Part shown: piece by piece, positions 1-7,483 of the stretch
Layout of the letters: every line of letters starts with the position of its first letter
How positions within the stretch are numbered: position 1 is the stretch's first letter
NCBI GenBank assembly: GCA_012800515.1
Contig: JAAZJE010000061.1
Coordinates: 1-25,586 of the forward strand
From: Clostridiaceae bacterium
Lineage (GTDB): Bacteria > Bacillota > Clostridia > Saccharofermentanales > Fastidiosipilaceae
DNA length: 25,586 nucleotides
Reading direction: 5' to 3'
The notes under the pieces: model-generated
Database searches by the model: none
Told to the model about the DNA's origin: nothing
What the model saw: the letters and a program-made list of their open reading frames with translations, nothing else
Made by a program: the position numbers and the translations under genes

Positions 1-206
1 GGGAGGCCTGTGACGAGGTCACGTATGATTTTCCGGCGGCGCTGTGGATCGGGAACGAAGGACGCGGTCTGAGCGCGCAGGTGTTGCGCGAGGCGGATCT
101 GACGGTGAAGATACCGATGGAGGGTTCTGCGGAATCCCTGAATGCGGCGGCAGCGGCGGCCATATTGTTGTGGCAGTTGCGGTCGGCCTTACGTACCCGC
201 GGCTGA
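1..206 (+). CDS. SpoU/TrmH-family RNA 2'-O-methyltransferase, C-terminal end (partial)
   Basis: Only the last 67 codons are present; the first full codon is at base 3 and TGA is at 204-206. The family transfers a methyl group from S-adenosylmethionine to a ribose 2'-OH in rRNA or tRNA, using a knotted SPOUT fold. Two family signatures are visible in order: LWIGNEGRGLS (motif 2) and IPMEGSAESLNAAAAAAI (motif 3, with the Ser-Leu-Asn that contacts the cofactor). The family is clear, but the rRNA or tRNA target cannot be told from this piece. It sits 86 bp upstream of rpmH on the same strand, where many Bacillota have dnaA or the origin, so the context is atypical. Confidence 0.85.
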   Translation, partial: EACDEVTYDFPAALWIGNEGRGLSAQVLREADLTVKIPMEGSAESLNAAAAAAILLWQLRSALRTRG

Positions 207-248
207 ACACGCGGCACAGTTGAAGAAGAAAGATTATTAGATACGCTC

Positions 249-270
249 GGGATGCGGTTGTTCGCAGCCC
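249..270 (+). other. Stem-loop between the methyltransferase gene and rpmH
   Basis: GGGATGCG and CGCAGCCC form an 8-bp stem with one mismatch around a 6-nt loop. It is not followed by a proper T-run (CGGGTAGTTT comes next), so it is at best a weak terminator or an rpmH leader structure. I found no convincing -35/-10 pair for rpmH in the 86-bp gap. Confidence 0.3.
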
Positions 271-292
271 CGGGTAGTTTAAGGAGGATAAA

Positions 293-430
293 ATGCCTAA
301 GAGAACATTTCAACCGAAGAAAAGGCAGCGTGCCCGTGAGCACGGCTTTAGAAAAAGAATGAAGACCAGAGCCGGACGGCAGGTTTTGCGCTCGCGTCGG
401 CTTAAGGGGCGTCGCAGACTGACGGCGTAA
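293..430 (+). CDS. rpmH: 50S ribosomal protein L34
   Basis: A 45-residue, very basic protein starting MPKRTFQPKKRQRAREHGF and ending in an Arg/Lys-rich tail, RRLKGRRRLTA. Length and sequence match L34 throughout; the only change from the common start is Phe in place of Tyr/Trp in the TFQP motif. L34 is a small protein of the large ribosomal subunit. The start is set by a perfect AAGGAGG six nucleotides upstream of the ATG. It is followed after only 7 bp by rnpA, the usual pair. It is too short for many ORF filters but is among the most certain calls here. Confidence 0.97.
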   Translation: MPKRTFQPKKRQRAREHGFRKRMKTRAGRQVLRSRRLKGRRRLTA

Positions 431-437
431 GAAAAGA

Positions 438-917
438 GTGGGACAGGTCACGGAGCGGCAGTTCAGGACGGAGCGGCTGAAGAGCAAAGCTCAGTTCGCC
501 CGCGTTTTTCGACGGGGGCGCCGGCTCAGTTCGCGCCACGTGACGATGTTTTACCTGAACCACCCGCAGGTTCGGGGTCCGTATCGACTCGGCGTTTCGG
601 CATCTTCGCATGTCGGGACGGCGGTGCGGCGCAATCGGATTAAACGACTGCTACGGGAAGCCTGGCGCACCCAAATGCCGGCTCCGATGGGGAGCGGCGC
701 GGTGGTTCTTATCGGACGTCCGCAACCGAACACTCCGGAAGGTGTGTTGCCGGAGTTTGCCGTGGTGCGGAAAGAGCTTGCCGGATTGTTACGGCGCGCC
801 GGTTTGGTGAATAGTACCGAGGCATCGGCAAATGCCGGAGCGTCGGTCAACGGCGAATCGTCGGCTAAGGACAGATCGTCGGCTAATGAGGAGGCAAAAT
901 GCGACGGTTTATGTTAA
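438..917 (+). CDS. rnpA: Ribonuclease P protein component
   Basis: Protein subunit of RNase P, which helps the catalytic RNA remove the 5' leader from pre-tRNA. The RNR signature is present as RRNRIKRLLREAWR near residue 65, preceded by the usual YRLGVSASSHVGTAV strand-loop. The start is a GTG at 438 with a poor ribosome binding site, probably translated by coupling to rpmH, whose stop is 7 bp upstream. The 159 residues exceed the usual 110-130. The excess is a C-terminal tail after about residue 125 made of Ser, Ala, Asn and Glu (ASANAGASVNGESSAKDRSS), which looks like low-complexity growth. The last 19 nt overlap yidD, whose ribosome binding site lies inside rnpA. Confidence 0.95.
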   Translation: MGQVTERQFRTERLKSKAQFARVFRRGRRLSSRHVTMFYLNHPQVRGPYRLGVSASSHVGTAVRRNRIKRLLREAWRTQMPAPMGSGAVVLIGRPQPNTPEGVLPEFAVVRKELAGLLRRAGLVNSTEASANAGASVNGESSAKDRSSANEEAKCDGLC

Positions 918-1162
918 AGTTGATCCGCGGTTATCAGGCCGGGATATCGCCTTATTCGCGACCCCGTTGCCGCTTTACGCCGACTTGTTCCGAATATGCC
1001 TACCAGGCGATTTCGCTTCACGGTGCCTGGAAAGGCTTCTGGATGGCGCTGTATCGCCTTTTACGCTGTAATCCGTTTTGCAAGGGCGGCTATGACCCTG
1101 TAAAATATCCTCATGATGAGATAGGCTGTAGCCACGAAAATAAGGAGAATATTTATGTTTGA
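899..1162 (+). CDS. yidD: Membrane protein insertion efficiency factor YidD
   Basis: A small (87 aa) inner-face membrane-associated protein that assists YidC-dependent insertion. The family core is intact: LIRGYQAGISPY, then CRFTPTCSEYAYQAI, then LLRCNPFCKGGYDPV, with the conserved Cys pairs. The ATG at 899 follows GAGGAGG with good spacing inside the end of rnpA. The gene overlaps the start of yidC by 8 nt. The 16 residues after the conserved PV are a non-conserved tail. Confidence 0.95.
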   Translation: MRRFMLKLIRGYQAGISPYSRPRCRFTPTCSEYAYQAISLHGAWKGFWMALYRLLRCNPFCKGGYDPVKYPHDEIGCSHENKENIYV

Positions 1163-2381
1163 CACGGTACTCCCGGTCGCAGCGGGAATACTCGATCCGC
1201 TATATATAGCCTTCGGCTGGATATTGCGGGTTCTTTATCAGTTGTTTAATAACTATGGTGTGGTTATTATCGTTTTCAGCATTTTGTTGCGGCTGATGTT
1301 GTTGCCGCTCAATGTACGTTCCAGCAAGAGCTCGATTAAGATGACGGCGCTGCAACCGCAGATCGCGGAACTGCAACGTCAGTACGGCAATGACCGCACG
1401 GGGATGGCTCAGGCGCAACAGGCGCTTTATAAGAAGCACAATGTCTCGATGCTGGGCGGCTGTCTGCCGGCGCTTTTGCAGCTGATTATTATTTGGCCGA
1501 TTTGGCGAATCTTCCAGGCGCCGATGCGTTATATCAGTAATGTCGCGGTGGAAAATCTCGAGAGTGTCGGCCGCTATCTCCAGAGCCTGAATTTGATCAG
1601 TTCGGCGGAGGCTAACGGCGCGGCGGCGATGAATATTCCGCTGATGCGGGCGCTGCGTGAAAACGCGGCGGCTTTGGCTGAGGTTGTAAATAAAGGATGG
1701 TTGCGGCTCTCCGATATGCTGAATCTGAATTTCCTCGGGGCGAATCTCGGGCTGGTGCCGACATATAATCCCGGCATGCTTTTCGGTTCGGAATGGAGCA
1801 CTTGGTTGCCGCTGTTTTTCCTGCCGGTTCTTGCGGTTGCATCGACTATTATATTGACTAAGACGATGGAATGGACGAACCCTACGGCGAGAGATGCGAA
1901 GAAACAGCGTGCCGCGGCGCAGCGCAACCCGGCCGCACGCCAGAGTCCGCAGGAGGATCAGGCGGCCGGTATGGGCAAGATAATGCGCTGGTTCATGCCG
2001 ATAATGACGCTGATTACGACTTTCTCGATGCCGGCGGCGATGGGTCTGTACTGGCTTATCGGTAACTTGGTCGGAATTGCCCAGCAGGTGCTGATTTATT
2101 ATCTTTATATCAAGCCGGCCTATCTGCACAATAAGGATAATCTTTTGATTATCAAGCCGTCCGAGCCGGAGGAGGAAGAGCCCGTGCGTCGGCGCAGGAA
2201 GCGGCCGCGTCCGGAGACGGGTGCGGTCGGGGCTACCGGTTCGGGTGCTAAGGGCGCCGGAGCTGCGGGAGCATCCGCAGCCGTGGGTACCGACGGGCGA
2301 ATTAAATCGTCTGCCGCCGAACGACGAAGCAGGAGTGGCGCGGATGACGATTCGCGGCGCGGACAAAGGAAGAAAAAGTAG
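1155..2381 (+). CDS. yidC: Membrane protein insertase YidC (Oxa1 family)
   Basis: Inserts and folds membrane proteins, alone or with SecYEG. The Oxa1 core is clear: a first transmembrane stretch with the groove arginine at residue 46 (SILLRLMLLPL), the cytoplasmic hairpin (KMTALQPQIAELQRQYG), then hydrophobic segments near residues 100-120, 214-236 and 278-310. There is no lipobox near the N-terminus, unlike the SpoIIIJ type of Bacillus. At 408 aa it is longer than most Gram-positive YidC, because of a loop around residues 240-275 and a long basic tail rich in Arg/Lys with a Gly/Ala stretch (ATGSGAKGAGAAGASAA); the basic tail probably contacts the ribosome. The start is the ATG at 1155 with AAGGAG upstream. 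Confidence 0.95.
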   Translation: MFDTVLPVAAGILDPLYIAFGWILRVLYQLFNNYGVVIIVFSILLRLMLLPLNVRSSKSSIKMTALQPQIAELQRQYGNDRTGMAQAQQALYKKHNVSMLGGCLPALLQLIIIWPIWRIFQAPMRYISNVAVENLESVGRYLQSLNLISSAEANGAAAMNIPLMRALRENAAALAEVVNKGWLRLSDMLNLNFLGANLGLVPTYNPGMLFGSEWSTWLPLFFLPVLAVASTIILTKTMEWTNPTARDAKKQRAAAQRNPAARQSPQEDQAAGMGKIMRWFMPIMTLITTFSMPAAMGLYWLIGNLVGIAQQVLIYYLYIKPAYLHNKDNLLIIKPSEPEEEEPVRRRRKRPRPETGAVGATGSGAKGAGAAGASAAVGTDGRIKSSAAERRSRSGADDDSRRGQRKKK

Positions 2382-2386
2382 CAGGC

Positions 2387-2413
2387 TCGCCTCTGTCGCA
2401 CGGACAGGGGCGA
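2387..2413 (+). other. Intercistronic stem-loop between yidC and jag
   Basis: The arms TCGCCTCTGTC and GACAGGGGCGA pair over 11 bp with one G-T pair and a 5-nt loop. It lies 6 bp after the yidC stop and 25 bp before jag. It has no T-run, so it is more likely an mRNA stability or processing element than a full terminator. Confidence 0.55.
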
Positions 2414-2437
2414 TTGCGTGTTCGGAAAGAGGAATAT

Positions 2438-3340
2438 ATGTCTAATAGTATAGAAGCAAAGGGACGCACTGTAGAGGAAGCCATCAGCAACGCCCTGGAG
2501 GAGTTGGGAACCGATCCGGACAGTGTGGATGTCGAGATTTTGGAGACGGGCGATGGCGGTCTGTTCGGATTCTTGAAGCGTCAGGCTCGTGTGCGCGTTA
2601 CGTTGAGGGAGCCGCTCGCCGCGTACGAATCTGTTGCGGATACTGCGGATATTGCGGACGCTGTGACAGATAGCGAAGATCTCGAAGACAGCGATGCGGG
2701 AGTTGCCGAGGCGGTCGCGGATTTTAATCTGGAAATTATGGGTGAAGATGCGAACGAGTCGGCGGATGAGGAAGAGTATGCCGTAGAAGAAGTAGCGGCT
2801 GGCGGTCGAACCGACAGCTTTGCCGACGGTGATGCGGATGAGTTTGCTTTTGCCGATGAAGATGAGGATCTTGAGTACGGTGAAGTAAATCCAGGTGAGG
2901 AGTTGGCTTATCAGATTCTTGCGGCTTTCGGGATGGAAGGATCCGTGACGCGCGAGTATGATGCGCGGGACGACGTGATCAATCTATATGTTGAGCACAA
3001 GGACGGCGGTGTCCTGATCGGGCGGCGCGGCGATACACTGAATGCTCTGCAGTATTTGCTCTCGCTGGCGGCGGGGAAGGAACGTCGCGGCGGTACCCGC
3101 ATTTACATTGATGTGAATAATTATCGTTATCGCCAGGAGCAGCGGCTCGCCGATATGGCGCGCAAGACTGCCGAGCAGGTGCGGCGCAGCGGTCGGACGT
3201 TTGAGATGAATCCGATGAAGGCCTCCGATCGGCGCATTGTGCATGCCGCTCTGGCTGATTTTCCCGGAGTTGTGACCTTCAGTGAGGAAGAGGGGCGTAA
3301 TCGACGCGTTATTATTGCTCCGAAAAGGGACGACGATTAG
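2438..3340 (+). CDS. jag: RNA-binding protein Jag/KhpB
   Basis: Cytoplasmic RNA-binding protein (KhpB/EloR in streptococci) linked to cell elongation and sporulation in relatives. Domains in order: Jag_N at residues 2-52 (KGRTVEEAISNALEELG, then GLFGFLKRQARVRV), an acidic Asp/Glu/Ala linker at about 60-150, a KH domain with GVLIGRRGDTLNALQYLL near residue 190 (the GxxG loop is IGRRG), and an R3H domain with the RRIVHAAL motif near 265. I chose the ATG at 2438, which has AAAGAGG just upstream and starts exactly at Jag_N, rather than the TTG at 2414, giving 300 aa. The linker is longer than usual and built of repeated Ala/Asp/Glu words. Confidence 0.93.
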   Translation: MSNSIEAKGRTVEEAISNALEELGTDPDSVDVEILETGDGGLFGFLKRQARVRVTLREPLAAYESVADTADIADAVTDSEDLEDSDAGVAEAVADFNLEIMGEDANESADEEEYAVEEVAAGGRTDSFADGDADEFAFADEDEDLEYGEVNPGEELAYQILAAFGMEGSVTREYDARDDVINLYVEHKDGGVLIGRRGDTLNALQYLLSLAAGKERRGGTRIYIDVNNYRYRQEQRLADMARKTAEQVRRSGRTFEMNPMKASDRRIVHAALADFPGVVTFSEEEGRNRRVIIAPKRDDD

Positions 3341-3373
3341 TTGCCGATCAAGGGATGGCGATTAGTTGCCGAT
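3326..3373 (+). repeat. 25-bp tandem duplication spanning the jag stop codon
   Basis: A 23-nt block at 3326-3348 (AGGGACGACGATTAG then TTGCCGAT) recurs at 3351-3373 with two changes, a 25-nt period. The first copy contains the jag stop codon, so the second copy is a duplicated gene end that now forms the leader of mnmE. Confidence 0.85.
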
Positions 3374-3380
3374 TGCTGAT

Positions 3381-5129
3381 ATGAGCAAAGTTATATTTGC
3401 TTTTGCCACGCCGCCGGGCCGTTCGGGTCTGGCGGTGCTACGCATTTCTGGGGACGAAGCACTTACGGTTGCCGCGCGGATTTTCCGCCGCGGTCGGTTA
3501 CCGCTGTCGCTGCAGGCTCCCGCCTCGGGCTCTGCGCACGACGTGGACGTTGCTGCCGGTGCGGGTGCTGTGTCTGCCCCGAAATCTGCGCTCACTCCGG
3601 AATCTGCGCTCACTCCGGAATCTGCGCTCACTCTGGAATCTGCGCTCACCCCGAAGTCCGCATATGCCCCAGAATCTGTGTTTACTCCGCCTTCTGCAGA
3701 AATTGCGGATTTGCCGGGATACAGGGCGGTTTACGGCTTTGTGATTCATCCGACAAGCGGCGAAGTTATCGATGAAGCCGTGCTGCTTTGTTTTCGCGCA
3801 CCGCGTTCGTTTACCGGTGAGGATATGGCGGAGATCAGTGTGCACGGTAGCGGTGCCGTGCGCCGCGAGTTGATTGGCGCCTGTCTGGCGGCGGGGGCGG
3901 AGCCGGCCGGGCCGGGCGAGTTCTCGCGTCGGGCTTTGTTAAACGGCCGTCTGGACTTGAGCCAAGTCGAGGCGGTGCTGGATTTGATCGACAGCGATTC
4001 GCAACAGGCACGCCGTGTTGCTTTGCGGCAACTGGCAGGACAACTCTCGACGCGTGTTAAAGCCTTGCGTGATTCGTTAATCGTGCTGGTGGCGCGGGCG
4101 GAGTTGGCCGGCGAATATCCCGAGTATGCGGTCGGTGAAGACCGCTTTGAGTGGGATGATGTTGCCCCCGAGCTTCAGAACATTTACGGACAGGTGCAAC
4201 AGTTGATTGACAGCTATGCGGCCGGGCGACTGATCCGTGAGGGAGCGACGGTTTGCCTGGCTGGAGTGCCGAATGCGGGTAAGTCGGCACTGCTCAACGC
4301 GCTGGTCGGCATCGAACGTTCGATCGTGACCGATATTCCCGGCACGACCCGCGATACGATTGATGAGTGGCTGCATATCGCCGATTTGGCGGTGCGGCTG
4401 ACGGATACGGCTGGCCTGCGCTCGGTGAGCGATGACGATATCGAAAATCTGGGTATGGAACGCACGCGGCGGACGATGGCCGAAGCAGATATAGTGTTCT
4501 GGCTTTTGCCGGCGGATCGGCCGGTGAACGCGGCGGAGATTGAACCGCTACGCGAGCGGGCAAATCTGCAAGGGGTGCGGGTGATACCGCTGATCTCCAA
4601 AAGCGATTTATTGACAAAGCAGGCGGATTTGGCCGATTTTCGTCGGCGCTGGCTGGACTTGTGGAACGCCGAGTTTGGTGAGTTAAACGAGTTCGGTGCG
4701 TCGGTGACGAGTGGGGGTGCTTCCGCCGGCGAGACAACTGCCTGCGAGACAACTGCCGGCGGAACAACTGTCGCCGGATCGGCGGATGTCGGCACAACGG
4801 ATTTTGCGGGAGAGAGTGAAATTCTTGCCTGTTCGGCAAAGACCGGGGCGGGTTTGCCGGAACTGCGGGAGGCGCTGGCTGATTTACTGGGAGAAATGAC
4901 CCGCGGCGGAGACACGGTTGACTTGATAAGTTCGGAAAGACATTTGTTTTCTTTGAAAGAATGCCGCGAGGTTTTGAACGAGCTGCTTGCTGCCGGCGCT
5001 GGTTTGCCGTTGGACATTATTACGGTTTTATTGAATATGGCCGCCGATGCGCTGGGTGAGATTATCGGGGCAACGCTGAGCAGCGATGTGCTGGAACATT
5101 TGTTCAGCAATTTTTGTGTCGGAAAATGA
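3381..5129 (+). CDS. mnmE: tRNA modification GTPase MnmE with two repeat insertions
   Basis: With MnmG it makes 5-carboxymethylaminomethyl-type groups on wobble uridine 34 of some tRNAs. Visible in order: the N-terminal folate-binding domain (FAFATPPGRSGLAVLRISG), GPGEFSRRALLNGRLDLSQ, the G-domain P-loop GVPNAGKSALLNAL at about residue 295, DIPGTTRDT (G2), DTAGLR (G3), SKSD in place of NKxD (G4), and the diagnostic C-terminal FCVGK. At 582 aa it is about 120 longer than the usual 450-460. The excess is two low-complexity inserts, one in the N-terminal domain (about residues 45-110) and one in the G domain after G4 (about 435-475). The start is uncertain: ATG 3381 fits homologues but has no ribosome binding site, while TTG 3366 has AAGGGA upstream. 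Its TGA overlaps the mnmG ATG. Confidence 0.95.
   Translation: MSKVIFAFATPPGRSGLAVLRISGDEALTVAARIFRRGRLPLSLQAPASGSAHDVDVAAGAGAVSAPKSALTPESALTPESALTLESALTPKSAYAPESVFTPPSAEIADLPGYRAVYGFVIHPTSGEVIDEAVLLCFRAPRSFTGEDMAEISVHGSGAVRRELIGACLAAGAEPAGPGEFSRRALLNGRLDLSQVEAVLDLIDSDSQQARRVALRQLAGQLSTRVKALRDSLIVLVARAELAGEYPEYAVGEDRFEWDDVAPELQNIYGQVQQLIDSYAAGRLIREGATVCLAGVPNAGKSALLNALVGIERSIVTDIPGTTRDTIDEWLHIADLAVRLTDTAGLRSVSDDDIENLGMERTRRTMAEADIVFWLLPADRPVNAAEIEPLRERANLQGVRVIPLISKSDLLTKQADLADFRRRWLDLWNAEFGELNEFGASVTSGGASAGETTACETTAGGTTVAGSADVGTTDFAGESEILACSAKTGAGLPELREALADLLGEMTRGGDTVDLISSERHLFSLKECREVLNELLAAGAGLPLDIITVLLNMAADALGEIIGATLSSDVLEHLFSNFCVGK
3585..3692 (+). repeat. Six 18-nt in-frame repeats inside mnmE
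   Basis: Units resembling TCTGCGCTCACTCCGGAA, encoding Ser-Ala-Leu-Thr-Pro-Glu. The first three or four are almost identical and the last two are diverged. A half unit (TCTGCCCCGAAA) precedes them at 3573. The array lies inside the N-terminal tetrahydrofolate-binding domain coding region. Confidence 0.95.
4725..4769 (+). repeat. Three 15-nt in-frame repeats inside mnmE
   Basis: Units GCCGGCGAGACAACT, GCCTGCGAGACAACT and GCCGGCGGAACAACT encode Ala-Gly/Cys-Glu/Gly-Thr-Thr. They lie in the insertion of the G domain between the G4 (SKSD) and the G5-like ACSAKTGAG motif. Confidence 0.9.
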
Positions 5130-7483
5130 CGGAACAGGATGCTTTAGTTGAAAAGTTGCGCGGAATGACGGGCTGGCCGGCGGATTTTGCCGCTACGCCG
5201 TATGGGGCCGAGCCCTGTGATATCGCGATTGTCGGTGCCGGGCACGCCGGAATCGAAGCGGCGCTGGCGGTGAGTAAGCTGGGGTTACGGACGACGCTGT
5301 TCTCGCTGAATTTGGATTCCGTGGGCAATATGCCGTGTAATCCGAGTATCGGCGGAACGGCAAAAGGGCAACTTGTGCGGGAGATCGATGCGCTGGGCGG
5401 AGCGATTGGGCGGCTGGCGGATGCGGCGGCGATTCAATATCGCATGCTCAATGCGACCAAGGGCCCGGCGGTGCGTTCGCCGCGGGCACAAATCGATCGC
5501 CGCTTGTACCAGGAACTGGCGAAGCATCTGCTGGAAAATACCGAAGGTGTGCATTTGCGCCAAGCCGAAATTGTGGCCGTTTTGAGCGAGCCTGTTGTTC
5601 GCAAATCCGCCGCGGACCAACCTGCAAAAATGCCGCCGAGCGGTGCGAAAACCCCGGAAATGCCGTCCAGCGTCGAAGCCCGCTACGAAGTCCGCGGCGT
5701 GCTGACGCGCTCCGGCGCCTGGCATCCCTGCCGCAAAGTTATATTGGCCACCGGCACTTTTATGGAGAGCCGCATCATTACCGGCGAAGTAAGCATCGAC
5801 AGCGGACCCGATAATTTGTTCCCGTCGCATGGATTAGCGGCTTCTTTGGCCGCGCACGGCCTGAAATTGCAGAGATTCAAGACCGGAACGCCGGTGCGGA
5901 TCAATGCCCGATCGATAGATTTTTCACGACTGGAGATCCAGGAGGGTGACGCCGAGCAGTGGACATTCAGCTTTGTCAATGAGGATAATCCGGAATTTTG
6001 CCCAAAGCCGACGCGCGATTGTTATTTGACGTGGACAACTGACGAAACTGCCGCGATCGTGCGGGCGAATCTGCATCGGTCGCCGATGTTCTCGGGCTTT
6101 ATTCGCGGCACGGGGGCGCGTTACTGTCCGTCGATTGAGGACAAAATCGTGCGTTTTCCCGACAAGGAGCGCCATCAGATTTTTGTCGAGCCGATGGGGC
6201 TGGGGACGGAGGAGTATTATTTGCAGGGTCTGTCGAGCAGCCTGCCCGAGGATGTGCAGGAGCGGCTGGTGCGTACGCTGCCCGGACTGGAGCGGGCCGT
6301 GATTCAGCGCAGCGGCTACGCGATCGAGTATGAGTGCCTCGACCCGCTGCAGCTTGAGTCGAGCCTGGAGGTGACGGATGTGCGGGGGCTGTACGGAGCC
6401 GGGCAAATTAACGGAACGTCCGGTTATGAGGAAGCCGCGGGTCAGGGCCTGATCGCCGGGCTGAATGCCGCCCGCGCCTGCCGCGGTCTCGAGCCGCTGG
6501 TTCTCGGGCGTGACGAGGCCTATCTCGGTGTGCTAATCGACGATCTGGTCACGCGCGGTACTGCGGAGCCCTACCGCATGATGACCGCCCGCGCCGAATA
6601 TCGCCTCTCACTGCGTCAGGACAATGCCGACCGCCGCCTCACGCCGATCGGTCGCGAATACGGTCTGGTCAATGATGCGGATTGGGCACGTTTTGTACAA
6701 CGCCGCGACCTGTTGACCGCCGAGCTGGAGCGCCTGCGTTCAACGCGGATTCTACCCTCGCCCGAACGCGATCGTATTTTTGACCAAGCCGGCAGTACGC
6801 CGCCGCAGGGTGGTATCAGTCTCGCGGAAGCCCTCGCCCGTCCGGAAATCGGACTCGATGAGTTGGCGCAGCTGGACGCGCTCATTGATAAATCGGTTGA
6901 TGCCACACTGGCTGTACCGGCTGACGCGTCGGTTAGCGTATCTGTTGACGCACTTGTAAAATTGCCGTCGAACTTGCCATCTTCGCAATTATCGCAACTG
7001 AACCCGTCACAACTGAACCCGTCGCAGTCGAACTCGTTGCAGTCGAACTCGTCGCAGTCGAACTCGTTGCAGTCGAATTTGCCGTTGCCGAACTTGCCGT
7101 CGCACCTGCGCCGCGCCGCCGTCATTGAAATCAAGTACGCCGGCTATATCGAGTTGGAACAACGTCGCATTGCCCGCTTCAAAAAAGATGAACGCAAACG
7201 CCTGCCCGCCGACATAAACTATGGTGCGATCCGCGGCCTGCGGATTGAGGCGCAGCAGAAATTGGCGGCCGTCCGCCCTCGCTCGCTGGGTCAGGCCGGG
7301 CGCATATCAGGCGTATCCCCGGCCGATTTGGCGGTGCTTTCGGTCTGGCTGGAAATGTGGAATCGCGAGCAAAGCAGCGAACAGCGTACTAATACGGTCT
7401 CTATACCCGCTCCGGGCGGACAAAATGTCGAGTTGAGCCGTAATTCTGCTGGCAAAAACGAAGCCGAGGTCACGAATAAATGA
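5126..7483 (+). CDS. mnmG: tRNA uridine-5-carboxymethylaminomethyl modification enzyme MnmG
   Basis: FAD- and NADH-dependent partner of MnmE in wobble uridine modification. The Rossmann motif IAIVGAGHAGIEAA has its glycines at residues 37, 39 and 42; it is followed by MPCNPSIGGTAKGQLVREID, FKTGTPVRI and GAGQINGTSGYEEAAGQG, all family hallmarks. ATG 5126 overlaps the mnmE stop as ATGA, the sign of coupling; TTG 5114 is an unlikely alternative. At 785 aa it is longer than the usual 620-650. The excess comes from a 33-residue N-terminal lead, an insert near residues 155-185, a Leu/Pro/Ser/Asn/Gln repeat insert near 610-660 in the C-terminal domain, and a short tail. The C-terminal conserved part (YAGYIELEQRRIARFKKDE, then GLRIEAQQKLAAVRP) resumes intact after the repeat. 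Confidence 0.96.
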   Translation: MTEQDALVEKLRGMTGWPADFAATPYGAEPCDIAIVGAGHAGIEAALAVSKLGLRTTLFSLNLDSVGNMPCNPSIGGTAKGQLVREIDALGGAIGRLADAAAIQYRMLNATKGPAVRSPRAQIDRRLYQELAKHLLENTEGVHLRQAEIVAVLSEPVVRKSAADQPAKMPPSGAKTPEMPSSVEARYEVRGVLTRSGAWHPCRKVILATGTFMESRIITGEVSIDSGPDNLFPSHGLAASLAAHGLKLQRFKTGTPVRINARSIDFSRLEIQEGDAEQWTFSFVNEDNPEFCPKPTRDCYLTWTTDETAAIVRANLHRSPMFSGFIRGTGARYCPSIEDKIVRFPDKERHQIFVEPMGLGTEEYYLQGLSSSLPEDVQERLVRTLPGLERAVIQRSGYAIEYECLDPLQLESSLEVTDVRGLYGAGQINGTSGYEEAAGQGLIAGLNAARACRGLEPLVLGRDEAYLGVLIDDLVTRGTAEPYRMMTARAEYRLSLRQDNADRRLTPIGREYGLVNDADWARFVQRRDLLTAELERLRSTRILPSPERDRIFDQAGSTPPQGGISLAEALARPEIGLDELAQLDALIDKSVDATLAVPADASVSVSVDALVKLPSNLPSSQLSQLNPSQLNPSQSNSLQSNSSQSNSLQSNLPLPNLPSHLRRAAVIEIKYAGYIELEQRRIARFKKDERKRLPADINYGAIRGLRIEAQQKLAAVRPRSLGQAGRISGVSPADLAVLSVWLEMWNREQSSEQRTNTVSIPAPGGQNVELSRNSAGKNEAEVTNK
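6995..7084 (+). repeat. Six 15-nt in-frame repeats inside mnmG
   Basis: Two units of the CAACTGAACCCGTCR type are followed by four of the CAGTCGAACTCGTYG type (the last diverged), encoding Gln-Leu/Ser-Asn-Pro/Ser-Ser. Shorter related fragments extend on both sides, from about 6964 to 7105. The array interrupts the C-terminal, MnmE- and tRNA-interacting domain. Confidence 0.95.

Noticed and set aside
1200..2366. 388-codon open frame on the minus strand across yidC
   Set aside because: It is a mirror of the real YidC coding frame; it has Arg/His-rich nonsense composition, no family resemblance and no ribosome binding site.
4214..5110. 298-codon minus-strand frame across mnmE
   Set aside because: Ser/Pro/Ala-rich shadow with no recognisable motif; mnmE motifs in the + frame are conclusive.
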